From: Spirochaetaceae bacterium UBA5556
GTDB taxonomy: Bacteria; Spirochaetota; Spirochaetia; Treponematales; Rectinemataceae
Assembly (NCBI GenBank): GCA_002425765.1
Contig: DIMW01000004.1
Span: 1 to 64,000, forward strand
DNA: 64,000 bases
Reading direction: 5' to 3'
Each line of letters starts with the position of its first letter. Position 1 is the first letter of the stretch. Below are positions 27,726-35,819 of the stretch, piece after piece. The translations under genes and the position numbers were made by a program. The notes below the pieces were generated by a model. It searched no databases, was not told the DNA's origin, and saw nothing but the letters and a program-made list of their open reading frames with translations.

Positions 27726-27775
27726 AACCCGGGATGGCGGCCGGCATGGGCCTGACCGCCGTCCTGGGTTTTTGC
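27726..27775 (+). terminator. Rho-independent terminator after the hydrolase gene
   Basis: AACCCGGGATGGCGG (27726-27740) pairs with CCGCCGTCCTGGGTT (27756-27770) along 15 pairs with two G-T wobbles, loop of 15 nt, then five T in all (27769-27773). A strong terminator closing the SDR-hydrolase unit. Confidence 0.85.
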
Positions 27776-27859
27776 TGGTGGATGGGTTTTAACTTCCCAA
27801 GTTGCAAACTTCCTCGGAGACAAATCTGCCCGAATAGTTCATACTAGTGTCACATTTAT

Positions 27860-27888
27860 TGCCTATATTCCTTGTAGATTTTATAGAG
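27860..27888 (+). promoter_or_regulatory. Possible flavodoxin promoter
   Basis: TTGCCT (27860-27865), 17 nt, TATAGA (27883-27888). The match is fair, but the predicted start would cut into the GAGGAGG ribosome site at 27887-27893, so this promoter may not be the real one. Confidence 0.3.
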
Positions 27889-27899
27889 GAGGATGATCA

Positions 27900-28319
27900 A
27901 TGAGTATCCAGATCAGGTATTTTTCGCGATCAGGGAACACGGAAAAACTAGCGCGGGAGATAGGAAAGGAATTGCGGGTGGAAGCAAAAACGATCGATCA
28001 GAGTGTTCCCAGCGGCACCAAGCTTTTGTTTTTAGGGGCGTCTGTTTATTGGGGAGGTGTGGATAATTCCATAAAAAAATTCATTAAGACAGCACGTGGC
28101 AATGTCTCCAAGATAGCCGTTTTTGGAACCGCCGCTGTTGCCAAATCTCCCTATAAGGAACTGAAATCTTTGCTTGAGCAATCTGGATTTGAGGTTGAAG
28201 AGCGCGAATTCCATTGCCGAGGTGCTTTCGGTCCCATTCACAAAGGAAGGCCGAATGCCGATGACCTAAAGGCCATACGTGTCTTCGCTCGAGAGGTGGC
28301 AGCGGTCGATCGGAATTGA
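27900..28319 (+). CDS. Flavodoxin family protein
   Basis: 139-residue flavodoxin-like protein expected to bind FMN and carry electrons. The phosphate-binding loop FSRSGNTEKLA is at residues 8-18 and the flavin-shielding loop region LGASVYWGGVD around 45-55. A strong GAGGAGG site precedes the ATG. It stands alone between a terminator upstream and two back-to-back palindromes downstream. No redox partner is adjacent, so its role is open. Confidence 0.85.
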   Translation: MSIQIRYFSRSGNTEKLAREIGKELRVEAKTIDQSVPSGTKLLFLGASVYWGGVDNSIKKFIKTARGNVSKIAVFGTAAVAKSPYKELKSLLEQSGFEVEEREFHCRGAFGPIHKGRPNADDLKAIRVFAREVAAVDRN

Positions 28320-28345
28320 CCCCTAATAGGGGCCCGCATCGCGGG
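28320..28345. repeat. Two back-to-back palindromes after the flavodoxin gene
   Basis: CCCCTAATAGGGG (28320-28332) is followed directly by CCCGCATCGCGGG (28333-28345), each a perfect 5-bp stem with a 3-nt loop. They begin at the base after the flavodoxin stop. Without a T run they are weak as terminators; they could be a mobile or REP-like element or an mRNA-stabilising end. The following 140 bases up to the response regulator gene hold no convincing gene. Confidence 0.55.
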
Positions 28346-28494
28346 TGGTGCTATGCCTGAGCGCGTTTCGCCGTTCTTCCGAAAATCGAGCTTTAGCGCT
28401 ATGCTTACCATGGGCCACACCGGCGGATGCTCCCTCGTTGCACGCGATGCCGAGGCGGCGGGGATGGCCACGGCGTAACGGATGGGGGATGGTC

Positions 28495-28983
28495 ATGGTT
28501 CGGGTGCTGATCGTCGAGGATAATGCCAATATTGCCAAGTTTATGGCAGACCGGCTCAAGATGGAAGGTTACGAGCCTATACTGGCCGTGGACGGGCTAC
28601 AGGCCTTGACTTGTCTTTCGGAGCGGCGTGTGGACATCATCGTTTCCGACATCATGATGCCGGGCCTTGATGGGTATGAGTTGACGGCGAAGATACGATC
28701 CCACGATCCTGCCTTACCCATTCTCATAGTGACGGCGAAGGACGACTTTGACGACAAGCGGAAGGGCTTTTCCCTGGGAGTTGACGATTACCTGGTCAAG
28801 CCCCTCGATGTGAATGAGCTGGTACTTCGGGTCGCGGCCCTTCTGCGGCGAGCCAGAATAGCGAGCGAGAAACGGATAGTTGTAGGCAATGTCGTCATAG
28901 ACGAGGAAGAACTGAGCGTAAAGACAAAACATGGCACGATCGAGCTTCCCAAAAAGGAGTTCTTTGAACTAACTAAGGCATAG
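28495..28983 (+). pseudogene. OmpR-type response regulator truncated in the DNA-binding domain
   Basis: The receiver domain is complete: acidic pair ED near residue 8, phospho-acceptor Asp52 (VSDIMMPGLDGYE), Thr/Lys switch residues (ILIVTAKDD, LVKPLD). A winged-helix domain begins (VVIDEEELSVKTKHG..LPKKEF) but stops about 20 residues in, at ELTKA and a TAG. The next 280 bases are a transposase fragment on the other strand, after which a histidine kinase resumes. So this was the regulator of a two-component pair and has lost its DNA-binding part. A GGGGGA ribosome site supports ATG 28495. A receiver-only product may still be made. Confidence 0.8.
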
Positions 28984-29032
28984 TTTACAGAATACTAAGG
29001 ACATCCTTAACACTTTTAGTATAGCACATTGG

Positions 29033-29265
29033 CTAGGCCTTGAGATCCTGAATACGTAGTTTCTGTTCCTCGAGGTAGCCAAGCAATTTGTTTCTAAAGT
29101 ATACGCGCCAGATTCCATTTCCAAGCTCTTCGAGACCAATGTCTTTTTGGATTAATGCCGTTGAAACCATAATCCAATTATAGGAACCCCAACGAATACA
29201 TCCATTCGCATAGACTCGACGAACTTGAAATTCTCGTGGGTAATCCCACGGTATTACTTTTGTTG
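29033..29265 (-). mobile_element. Transposase C-terminal remnant (integrase-core type, IS481-like)
   Basis: Reading the minus strand from about 29265 to a TAG at 29033 gives an open stretch of about 75 residues with the hallmarks of the C-terminus of integrase-core transposases: PWDYPREFQVRRV, NGCIRW, then GLEELGNGIWRVYF and a final LEEQKLRIQDLKA. No upstream catalytic DDE part is present. It lies exactly between the truncated response regulator and the kinase, so the element inserted there and was later mostly deleted. No terminal inverted repeats could be identified because one end is gone. IS481-like is a family guess. Confidence 0.72.
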
Positions 29266-29271
29266 AATACT

Positions 29272-29972
29272 CTCTTGGCGGAGGGACTGGGAAGCATGGA
29301 GTATCTACGAAAGGACTTTGTGAGCGGCATTTCTCATGAGTTCAGGACTCCTCTTTCGTCTATCCGCGGCTTTGCCCAAATGTTAGGCGATAGGCGGCTT
29401 CCTCAGGAGAAGGCCAAGGAATACGCAAACATAATACTTGATGAAGCCGACCGCCTCGATAAACTTGCGTCGAACATGCTTAGACTCTCACGTCTCGATT
29501 CTGGCGTGATCGGCGGCGAAGTTTCTTGCTTTCGGCTCGATGAGCAGATACGCTCGGTTGTGCTTCTTTTCGAGGCACGCTGGACTTCCTCCGGCGTCGA
29601 TGTGGGGCTTGAGCTGCCCGAACTGGAATATAGAGGAGACGAGGATCTGACGCAGCAGATATGGGTCAATCTCATAGACAACGCGATAAAGTTCTCCAAC
29701 AGGGGTGGGCACGTCAGGGTAGTCGGTCGCTGCGAGGGGGGAAAGCCATTGTTTCGGTGATCGATGAAGGCATCGGCATTGCTAGGGAGTGTCAGCGCCG
29801 AGTCTTCGAGCGGTTCTACCAGTGTGACGCGTCACGCAGCCGTGGCGGGAACGGTTTAGGTCTGGCGATAGTAAAGCGTATTGTGGAAAGAGCGGGAGGC
29901 TCCATAGATCTAGGGAGCGCGCCTGGCAAAGGAACGACGGTTACCGTTTCATTGCCATTAGCAGGCGGTTAA
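29272..29972 (+). pseudogene. Sensor histidine kinase, 5'-truncated and frameshifted
   Basis: Only the catalytic end of a histidine kinase survives. The H box SHEFRTPLSSIRG follows LRKDFVSGI; then come the N box (WVNLIDNAIKFSN), D/F/G boxes (IDEGIGI, VFERFYQ, GNGLGLAIVKRI). The sensor and membrane parts are missing, replaced upstream by the transposase remnant. The frame breaks near 29734-29740 at a run of six G: the first frame ends at TGA 29758-29760, and adding one G would restore EGGKAIVSVIDEG. It was presumably the partner of the truncated response regulator. It is most likely non-functional. Confidence 0.8.
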
Positions 29973-29989
29973 AACAGCCGATTGCCCGC

Positions 29990-30345
29990 CATCAAGAGGA
30001 CCGACGGCGACGAATAGAGCTTGTACGGGATAATACCGCCGGATCGAGCAATGACGAGCTGCTGCTATTAGCCGAAATCGAACGGAGGCGAGGGGTCATC
30101 GCCTCGTTCGCCAAGTGCTTCACCGATCACTGGGACCCGGATATGATCACCCATCCGCTAAAAGAGCTGCTGACATAGAGGGGTTGATCCGCCAGTTCTT
30201 TGTGGATGCGCTCCTGGATAACTCTATGTGGCGGCGGTTCTCAGGTCGGCCAATCAGGACGCGAGCGCAATGAACGGCGGATCGTGGTAAAGGCCGGGCA
30301 TCTGAGCACTAGACCGTCGAGTAAAAATATCGGCCGCTCGTAAGG
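29990..30345 (+). mobile_element. IS1380-like transposase remnant
   Basis: From about 30029 the plus strand encodes ELLLLAEIERRRGVIASF and then KCFTDHWDPDMITHPLKELL before a TAG, which resembles the N-terminal region of IS1380-family transposases. About 110 nt later a second short match, ERRIVVKAGHL, corresponds to a middle part of the same kind of protein. The intervening sequence is deleted or scrambled. No inverted repeats seen. It is a decayed fragment with no intact reading frame, abutting the 3' end of greA. Confidence 0.6.
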
Positions 30346-30409
30346 AAGACTCGCCGGGCGGCCCTCGGTATCAGGTTTCGAACGTCTTAATACAATTTGA
30401 AAAACAGAC

Positions 30410-33097
30410 TTAAAACTCGGCTTTTGTGATCTTCAATACCTTATAGCTGAATTTGCGCTCATTGATTGTGAAATTGAGCGATTCTCCCGCCTTGTGGTTG
30501 AGAAGGTGCTTGCCAAGCGGCGACAGATAGGAGATGACCTGATTCTCCGGATCTGATTCCCAAGGCCCGAGAATGGTATATGTTTCTTCTTCTCCGCTCG
30601 CAAGATTCTTTAGCACAATCCTTGTGCCGAAGGAGATGCCCGAGGCATCCACCTGTTCCGGCCCGATGATCTGGGCGCGGTCCAACTCATTCTTGAGCTT
30701 GCCAACTTTGGAATTCAGCTCATCCTGTTTTTCCTTGGCCGCCTTATACTCGGCATTTTCCCGCAAGTCTCCCAAAGAGAGCGCAAAAGCGATTTCCTTC
30801 TGGTTTGCGGGGACATCGACCTCCATAATGTGGCCAAGCAGATGCCTTTTCTCTTCATATTTGGCGGCTGTCACCATGAGACCGCGCGAGACAGTGAGGC
30901 GTTCGTTTCCGTCATAGAATTTGATGTTGGGATATCGCTCGCCGATTTTTTTCTTGAGGTCAAGCTTGATGGCCGGGTCCACTTCTTTTATGTCGGCGAG
31001 CATCGAATAAACCCGCTCCGTGACCTGTTGCGGCGCTTCATCAAGGAATTCTTCCAAATCTTTTTCTTTAAAGAGAATATTCTGAACGAGCTTATTGATT
31101 TTGCGGTTTTCGGTCGTGTCTTTATGGCTATCGATCTCTTTAAAGGTTATATCGAGGATGTGAAGCAGAGTGAGGATGATTTTTTCGCGCACAATGCCGA
31201 GCTCTTTGAGCCAAGGCTTCTCTTTGAGGTCCCTGGCAAGCCAGATGAAGGCCTCGCGCATATCCTTGTAATTTTCTACGACATACATCGCCATCCGTTT
31301 AAGCTTCTCCTCCTGCCCCGCGGATTCAAGGGCATCGAGCATCTTCGCGGACCTGGCGTAGGGGAGCAGTTGAATATAGATATCCGGCCAGTTCGGAATA
31401 AAGGTCTTTATGTTCTGAATGAACTGATTCCTCAGCTCCGTGTCTTTCAGCGCAAGGTAGAGGGGAACAATGGTTTCCTTTATTTGTCCGAAAAGATCGG
31501 CAAAGCGCATCGTCACATACTGCTGCAGTCTCGGATAACGTCCGGACAGTTCTTTTACAAGGAGGTACGAACCGATCATAAATTCGTTTGCCTGCGTCAA
31601 TTTCAGGAAAGACACAAAGTAAGAGAGCATGTCTTCAAAGTAATCCGTGTCGAGGTCGTCGCTCATTTCAATGTAATCCCTGAAAAACTGCACTCGTGCG
31701 AAGAAGTTTTTTTCCGCCTTGAATTGAGCATATATCTTTTCTTCAAAGGAAAGCGGGCGATCGCGGACAATGAATGTCGAGATATCATCCCGTGCGTTTC
31801 CAAACATGGGGTCGGTTTTCAAAATGTCCTTGGCGCGTGTGCTCCATGAATTCCATTCAGAAGAAGAAAGCACGGAGGGCACCAGTTCGGCCTTTATCCG
31901 CTTTATATCTGCGCGATTGTCAAAGCTCTTGATGATGACCTTGATGGCCCAACCCGGGTCGGCCTTCACTTTATCTCTGAGTTTTTCCCTTGGCCAGGTT
32001 GCCTTTAATACCCAAATGTGATCTTTTGAGAGAGTGGTGAGGCTGTCGAAGGCCATTTTGAGGGACATGTGATGGTTGCGCGATTTCGCAAAGTCTACGA
32101 CGATTTCATCGTTGGTGATGTTCGATATCCGGCCAATATTCCAAGTTCTGTGAAAAACAAAATTTCCTTTGTCGAAGGCGATTCGCTTTTCAAAGTCTGC
32201 GATGGCCTCATGCAGCGAACGATATGTCTGTGTAAGGTTGGAGAGACGGACGCATTCGTCAAACATTGAATGCCCCGAATATATGGCGGTATAGCAATCG
32301 AGGAACTCTTTTCGCAGTGCGGGATTTCGTTCGTCGTATTCGATGATCAGCTTGAGGATATTGAGCGCGGTCTCCCACTTTTCGTTTTTTTTATACCACG
32401 CATACAAATCCATAAGAAGCATCGCCGCCTTTTCAGGAGAGATCTGCTTGGCGATTTTTTTCTGGGCATGCAGGAAGAAATCCATATCTTCGGGCGAGAA
32501 CTCGATCAACTTGAGCCAAATCTCTTTTATGTTTGCGAAAAGACCTTTGTTTATGTAGCGGATGAGGGCCTTTTTGTAGAAATCGATGGCATCTTCGAAT
32601 TGGTCATTTTTTTCTTTCCATTCCGCGATGAGCTGCGCGAGTTCGGCCTCTTCCGTATCGATGCGGACAAGCCGCTCCCAGACGGCATATCTCTGTTCAA
32701 TTTTATTCTCGTCGGTATAGCATTCCGCGAGCCTTACGAGTGCAATGCGATTCTCGCCAAAGTCGAGCATGTGGTTGCAGATGTATTCGATAATATTGTT
32801 TTTTTTGCTCTCCGCGAACAAATCCATGAGCTGTACCAGAAAGGATTCATCCGCCGGTTGACGCATGATATTGAGAACGCCCGCCACATAGAGCGCGATG
32901 ACACTGTTCTTCGTCTGGGAAAGGTGATCGGTACAAACCTTTATGATATCATCGGCCATGCCCTGTGCCGTTGTTTCGTCGATAAAACGATCAAGCTCTT
33001 TTAATCCGGCGACAGAATAATTTGCCATGAGAGTTCTGGTCCATTTTTCTTCATTCAACATGAGCTGTAATTTTTCACTCAATGGAGACTCAGCCAT
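30410..33097 (-). CDS. greA: Transcription elongation factor GreA with large helical-repeat N-terminal domain
   Basis: 895 residues, against about 158 for ordinary GreA. The last ~165 residues are a complete GreA: the coiled coil includes LGDLRENAEYKAAKE, whose acidic tip rescues backtracked RNA polymerase, followed by the C-terminal FKBP-like domain (GTRIVLKNLASGEEETY, VISYLSPLGKHLL). The first ~720 residues are alpha-helical with TPR/HAT-like repeats. Treponemes are known to have such long GreA proteins; what the extension binds is not established. A TPR gene lies 12 nt upstream in the same direction. The IS1380-like remnant lies just beyond the 3' end. Confidence 0.9.
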   Translation of the reverse strand: MAESPLSEKLQLMLNEEKWTRTLMANYSVAGLKELDRFIDETTAQGMADDIIKVCTDHLSQTKNSVIALYVAGVLNIMRQPADESFLVQLMDLFAESKKNNIIEYICNHMLDFGENRIALVRLAECYTDENKIEQRYAVWERLVRIDTEEAELAQLIAEWKEKNDQFEDAIDFYKKALIRYINKGLFANIKEIWLKLIEFSPEDMDFFLHAQKKIAKQISPEKAAMLLMDLYAWYKKNEKWETALNILKLIIEYDERNPALRKEFLDCYTAIYSGHSMFDECVRLSNLTQTYRSLHEAIADFEKRIAFDKGNFVFHRTWNIGRISNITNDEIVVDFAKSRNHHMSLKMAFDSLTTLSKDHIWVLKATWPREKLRDKVKADPGWAIKVIIKSFDNRADIKRIKAELVPSVLSSSEWNSWSTRAKDILKTDPMFGNARDDISTFIVRDRPLSFEEKIYAQFKAEKNFFARVQFFRDYIEMSDDLDTDYFEDMLSYFVSFLKLTQANEFMIGSYLLVKELSGRYPRLQQYVTMRFADLFGQIKETIVPLYLALKDTELRNQFIQNIKTFIPNWPDIYIQLLPYARSAKMLDALESAGQEEKLKRMAMYVVENYKDMREAFIWLARDLKEKPWLKELGIVREKIILTLLHILDITFKEIDSHKDTTENRKINKLVQNILFKEKDLEEFLDEAPQQVTERVYSMLADIKEVDPAIKLDLKKKIGERYPNIKFYDGNERLTVSRGLMVTAAKYEEKRHLLGHIMEVDVPANQKEIAFALSLGDLRENAEYKAAKEKQDELNSKVGKLKNELDRAQIIGPEQVDASGISFGTRIVLKNLASGEEETYTILGPWESDPENQVISYLSPLGKHLLNHKAGESLNFTINERKFSYKVLKITKAEF

Positions 33098-33109
33098 TAT
33101 CTTCTCCTC

Positions 33110-34060
33110 TTATTCTATATATGATGCATATATTGATTGATCAAGAATCTTGATCTTAAGCAGCACTGAATGCAATCCATCTTCATCGCCACTTGCTTTC
33201 AGATGATCAGCCATCCAAAAATACCGATTGAGCAGGCGAGGGGCCAGGCTTGACCGGCGCTGAGGCGATTCCCTCAACTCGATTTCGAGTTGGCGTGCAG
33301 ATGCCGAAATTCGATTATGCTCAGCGGCATTCAATTCTCTTTTGACATTGAATACACCCCAGATCTCCGCGTAAACAGGAATCCATTCAGCTATATCCTT
33401 ACCAGAATACCCTAATTCTTGTATATTTTCAATGATCTTTACAATGAACTCAGACTCTAAAAATTCAATTTCTATGGCCTGCGGGTCAAGGAAAAATGCT
33501 TCTCTGAAGAGGGCCTTGGATAGCCGGGCCTCGCCCGCCATGGCGTAGGCGTCCGCGAGTTCGGCCAGTACGCTCGCATCATTCCGTTGCGCCTGCAAGG
33601 CTCGCTCGAGGTGGACGAGTGCCGTCTCGATGTCTCCCGTTGCCTTGCGGGCTCGTCCGAGACGAAGGTCCAGCGCGGCGCCGAGAGTATCTTTTTCCTC
33701 ATCGGGAAGCGCCAAATATTGGTCGAGGGCGAGACCGAACACGAAACGTTTGTATGCGTAGCGGACTGTTTCAAAAGTATCGCCGATACGAGTGAGGAAA
33801 AGCACAAATTTTTTCCAGGACACGCATAAAAAATCTCCTCGGTCTAACAGATTTCTCGTTTCGGGCATTTTGGAGAGTTGATCTTTCCAAAATGCCATGC
33901 ATTTCATGGCGAGGAGGACTTCGGGGTGTTCGAAATCTGCTTTCAGTGCATTTTCGAGATAGAAATCCGCGCTCTGGAGATCGGCATTTTTTAAGCTCTC
34001 GTATGCAAAAACAAGATTATCCGCCGCTGTTCGGCTCTGTGTTTGAGGCTGATATGCCAT
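33110..34060 (-). CDS. TPR-repeat protein upstream of greA
   Basis: 316 residues, no signal peptide, mostly helical. TPR-like units are visible at residues ~10-50 (NLVFAYESLKNADLQSADFY) and ~140-210 (ALVHLERALQA, ADAYAMAGEARLSKALFREA). It is expressed just before greA with a 12-nt gap, so the two are likely co-transcribed and the product may act with the repeat region of GreA. The ATG has AAGGAG about 12 nt upstream, rather far. I do not recognise a named family. Confidence 0.78.
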   Translation of the reverse strand: MAYQPQTQSRTAADNLVFAYESLKNADLQSADFYLENALKADFEHPEVLLAMKCMAFWKDQLSKMPETRNLLDRGDFLCVSWKKFVLFLTRIGDTFETVRYAYKRFVFGLALDQYLALPDEEKDTLGAALDLRLGRARKATGDIETALVHLERALQAQRNDASVLAELADAYAMAGEARLSKALFREAFFLDPQAIEIEFLESEFIVKIIENIQELGYSGKDIAEWIPVYAEIWGVFNVKRELNAAEHNRISASARQLEIELRESPQRRSSLAPRLLNRYFWMADHLKASGDEDGLHSVLLKIKILDQSIYASYIE

Positions 34061-34094
34061 GAGGGCTTTTTTCTCCTTATGAATCTCTTTAAGA

Positions 34095-34124
34095 ATAGTA
34101 TCCGAGGCTTGAATTATTCGTCAA
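34095..34124 (-). promoter_or_regulatory. Promoter of the TPR-greA unit
   Basis: On the minus strand TTGACG (34124-34119), an 18-nt spacer, TACTAT (34100-34095). This gives a leader of about 28 nt before the TPR gene. Confidence 0.5.
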
Positions 34125-34184
34125 TGCGTATATCGTTTATATTTCTGCATTTGCTATTTATCGTGGGCAGCAGTAGAAAAGAAT

Positions 34185-34214
34185 CTGGCACAATCTGTGG
34201 AAACACGGTATTAT
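34185..34214 (+). promoter_or_regulatory. rpe promoter
   Basis: CTGGCA (34185-34190), 18 nt, TATTAT (34209-34214). The -10 ends 9 nt before the rpe ATG, but a GAGGA sequence lies between, so leaderless translation is less certain here than for mutS or metG. Confidence 0.4.
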
Positions 34215-34223
34215 TGAGGACAT

Positions 34224-34904
34224 ATGAAAGAGCCAATTATTGCACCTTCGATCTTATCGGCGGATTTTTATGATATTCGTGCCGCGATTCAGGATATAGC
34301 GTCGAGCGGATGCCCGTGGCTGCACCTCGATGTCATGGATGGCAGATTTGTTCCACAGATCACGTATGGGAATAAAATGATCGCTGACATAAGGAGGCAC
34401 ACAAATCTTTTTATGGATGCCCACCTCATGATCGCCGAGCCCGAACGGCACGTTCACTCCTTTATCGAAAGTGGGGCAGATGCGATTACCTTCCACGCTG
34501 AGGCCTGCATCCATTCTCATAGGCTGATCCAGACCATTCAGCGCGCGGGAGTGAAAGCGGGTATTTCTATCGTGCCCTCAACGCCTGTCGGCTCCATCGT
34601 TCCTCTTCTCGAATCCTTAGACCAGGTACTGGTTATGACTGTAAATCCAGGGTATGGTGGGCAGAAACTTCTTCCTTTTTGTCTTGCAAAGGTTGATGAA
34701 CTTCGGGAGATTAGGGAGAAGAACGGTCTCAATTTTTTAATCGCTATCGATGGGGGAATCAACTTGACCACCATTCAACAGATAGCGCTCCACAGGCCCG
34801 ATGTGCTTATCATGGGGAGCGCCTTTTTCAATGTTCAGGACAAGCAGGTATTTGTCTCGGATATCTTGAATGTCTGGGGACATGCGGTTGAAAATTTCAG
34901 ATAG
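34224..34904 (+). CDS. rpe: Ribulose-phosphate 3-epimerase
   Basis: Interconverts ribulose 5-phosphate and xylulose 5-phosphate in the pentose phosphate pathway. 226 residues, TIM barrel. Family signatures: APSILSADF, HLDVMDGRFVP (metal His/Asp), MDAHLMI, MTVNPGYGGQ and the C-terminal AIDGGIN (second catalytic Asp) and MGSAFF. Transcribed divergently from the greA unit. Followed after 60 nt by an exported TPR protein gene with its own ribosome site. Confidence 0.95.
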   Translation: MKEPIIAPSILSADFYDIRAAIQDIASSGCPWLHLDVMDGRFVPQITYGNKMIADIRRHTNLFMDAHLMIAEPERHVHSFIESGADAITFHAEACIHSHRLIQTIQRAGVKAGISIVPSTPVGSIVPLLESLDQVLVMTVNPGYGGQKLLPFCLAKVDELREIREKNGLNFLIAIDGGINLTTIQQIALHRPDVLIMGSAFFNVQDKQVFVSDILNVWGHAVENFR

Positions 34905-34964
34905 ATACTGTAGAAAGGCCATAAGCGCTCAATATAAAACTTGTGTGACGAGGCACCTTAAGGC

Positions 34965-35819
34965 ATGAAAAAGTTTGCTGTCGGTTCTTTTTTCATTTTT
35001 CTTAATGTTGGATTTCTGGTGTACGGGCAGATGAACGGTGTTGCCCTCGATGAATTCAGCAGTGCCTTTGACCTGTTCAAACAGGGCGATTTTCAGGACG
35101 CAGGGCTGTCTTTTGCCCATCTCTATCAAGCTTGGCCAGGAGATGCCCTTGCTGCCGACAGCTGTTTTATGGCCGCTCAAGCGTATTTCAATGCGGGAGA
35201 TTATCCCTCTTCATATAGGCTTTGCGAGGCCTTTCTCCGAACATATCCCGGGCACTCAAATATTCCCGACATGGAATTTCAGCGTGGACGCATATTATTC
35301 AAGATGCAGCGTTTTGAAGAAGCAACCCGGGCCTTCGAGACCTTTCTCAAAAAGTATTCCGACAACGCTCTTTATCCTTCTGCCCTTTTTTGGGAGGCCG
35401 AAAGTTTTTATCAATTGGGGGACATAGCCCACGCCTTGCCTCTATTCAACGAGATAACAGAAAAATGGCCCGGTTCTGATAAGGCTTCTCAGGCGGCGTG
35501 GCGCCTCAATGTGATGGGGCTGGAGGTAAGAGAGGCTAAATATTCTCGATTGGCGGCGTTTGAGTCGGAACAGAACGGCTTCAGAGGAATTGCAGAGATG
35601 CAAAGTGACGCTTACAGAGAACAGCGATATTTGAGAGAATATTTTTGGTTGCGAGCTCTCCGCCGGGGCAACAATTTTTCTGAACAACCTTTGTCATCGG
35701 TGGTTGTAGGAAATAATATAAGAGATACCAGGCTCAATATGCTACTCAACGCAAAAAAACGAGCGCTGGATCTGCTTATATCAAAAATAAAAACCTATTT
35801 GAGGGAAATAGAACCATGA
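34965..35819 (+). CDS. Exported TPR protein (CpoB/BamD-like)
   Basis: 284 residues with a signal peptide (KKFAVGSFFIFLNVGFLVYG, cleavage near the Gly-Gln) and three or more TPR units: FKQGDFQDAGLSFAHLYQ, AYFNAGDYPSSYRLCEAFL, FEEATRAFETFLKKY and IAHALPLFNEI. The pattern is that of YbgF/CpoB or BamD-like periplasmic scaffolds. There is no lipobox, so it is probably soluble in the periplasm. A TATAAA at 34933-34938 could be its -10; ribosome site TTAAGG. Its stop overlaps the next ATG (ATGA), so the two proteins are translationally coupled and may function together. Confidence 0.78.
   Translation: MKKFAVGSFFIFLNVGFLVYGQMNGVALDEFSSAFDLFKQGDFQDAGLSFAHLYQAWPGDALAADSCFMAAQAYFNAGDYPSSYRLCEAFLRTYPGHSNIPDMEFQRGRILFKMQRFEEATRAFETFLKKYSDNALYPSALFWEAESFYQLGDIAHALPLFNEITEKWPGSDKASQAAWRLNVMGLEVREAKYSRLAAFESEQNGFRGIAEMQSDAYREQRYLREYFWLRALRRGNNFSEQPLSSVVVGNNIRDTRLNMLLNAKKRALDLLISKIKTYLREIEP

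Noticed and set aside
28345..28494. N-terminal extension of the response regulator
   Set aside because: The receiver domain begins at MVRVLIVEDN; the extra residues are low-complexity translation of a GC-rich intergenic segment, and a ribosome site supports ATG 28495.
29730..29762. Programmed -1 frameshift as the normal mode for the kinase
   Set aside because: The slippery-like sequence exists, but the gene also lacks its sensor half and its regulator partner is truncated, so decay is the simpler reading.
30830..31849. 339-codon open frame on the plus strand
   Set aside because: Antisense to greA with no motif or ribosome site.
34209..34226. rpe as a further leaderless gene
   Set aside because: The -10 is at the right distance, but GAGGA lies 5 nt before the ATG, so an ordinary ribosome site cannot be excluded.
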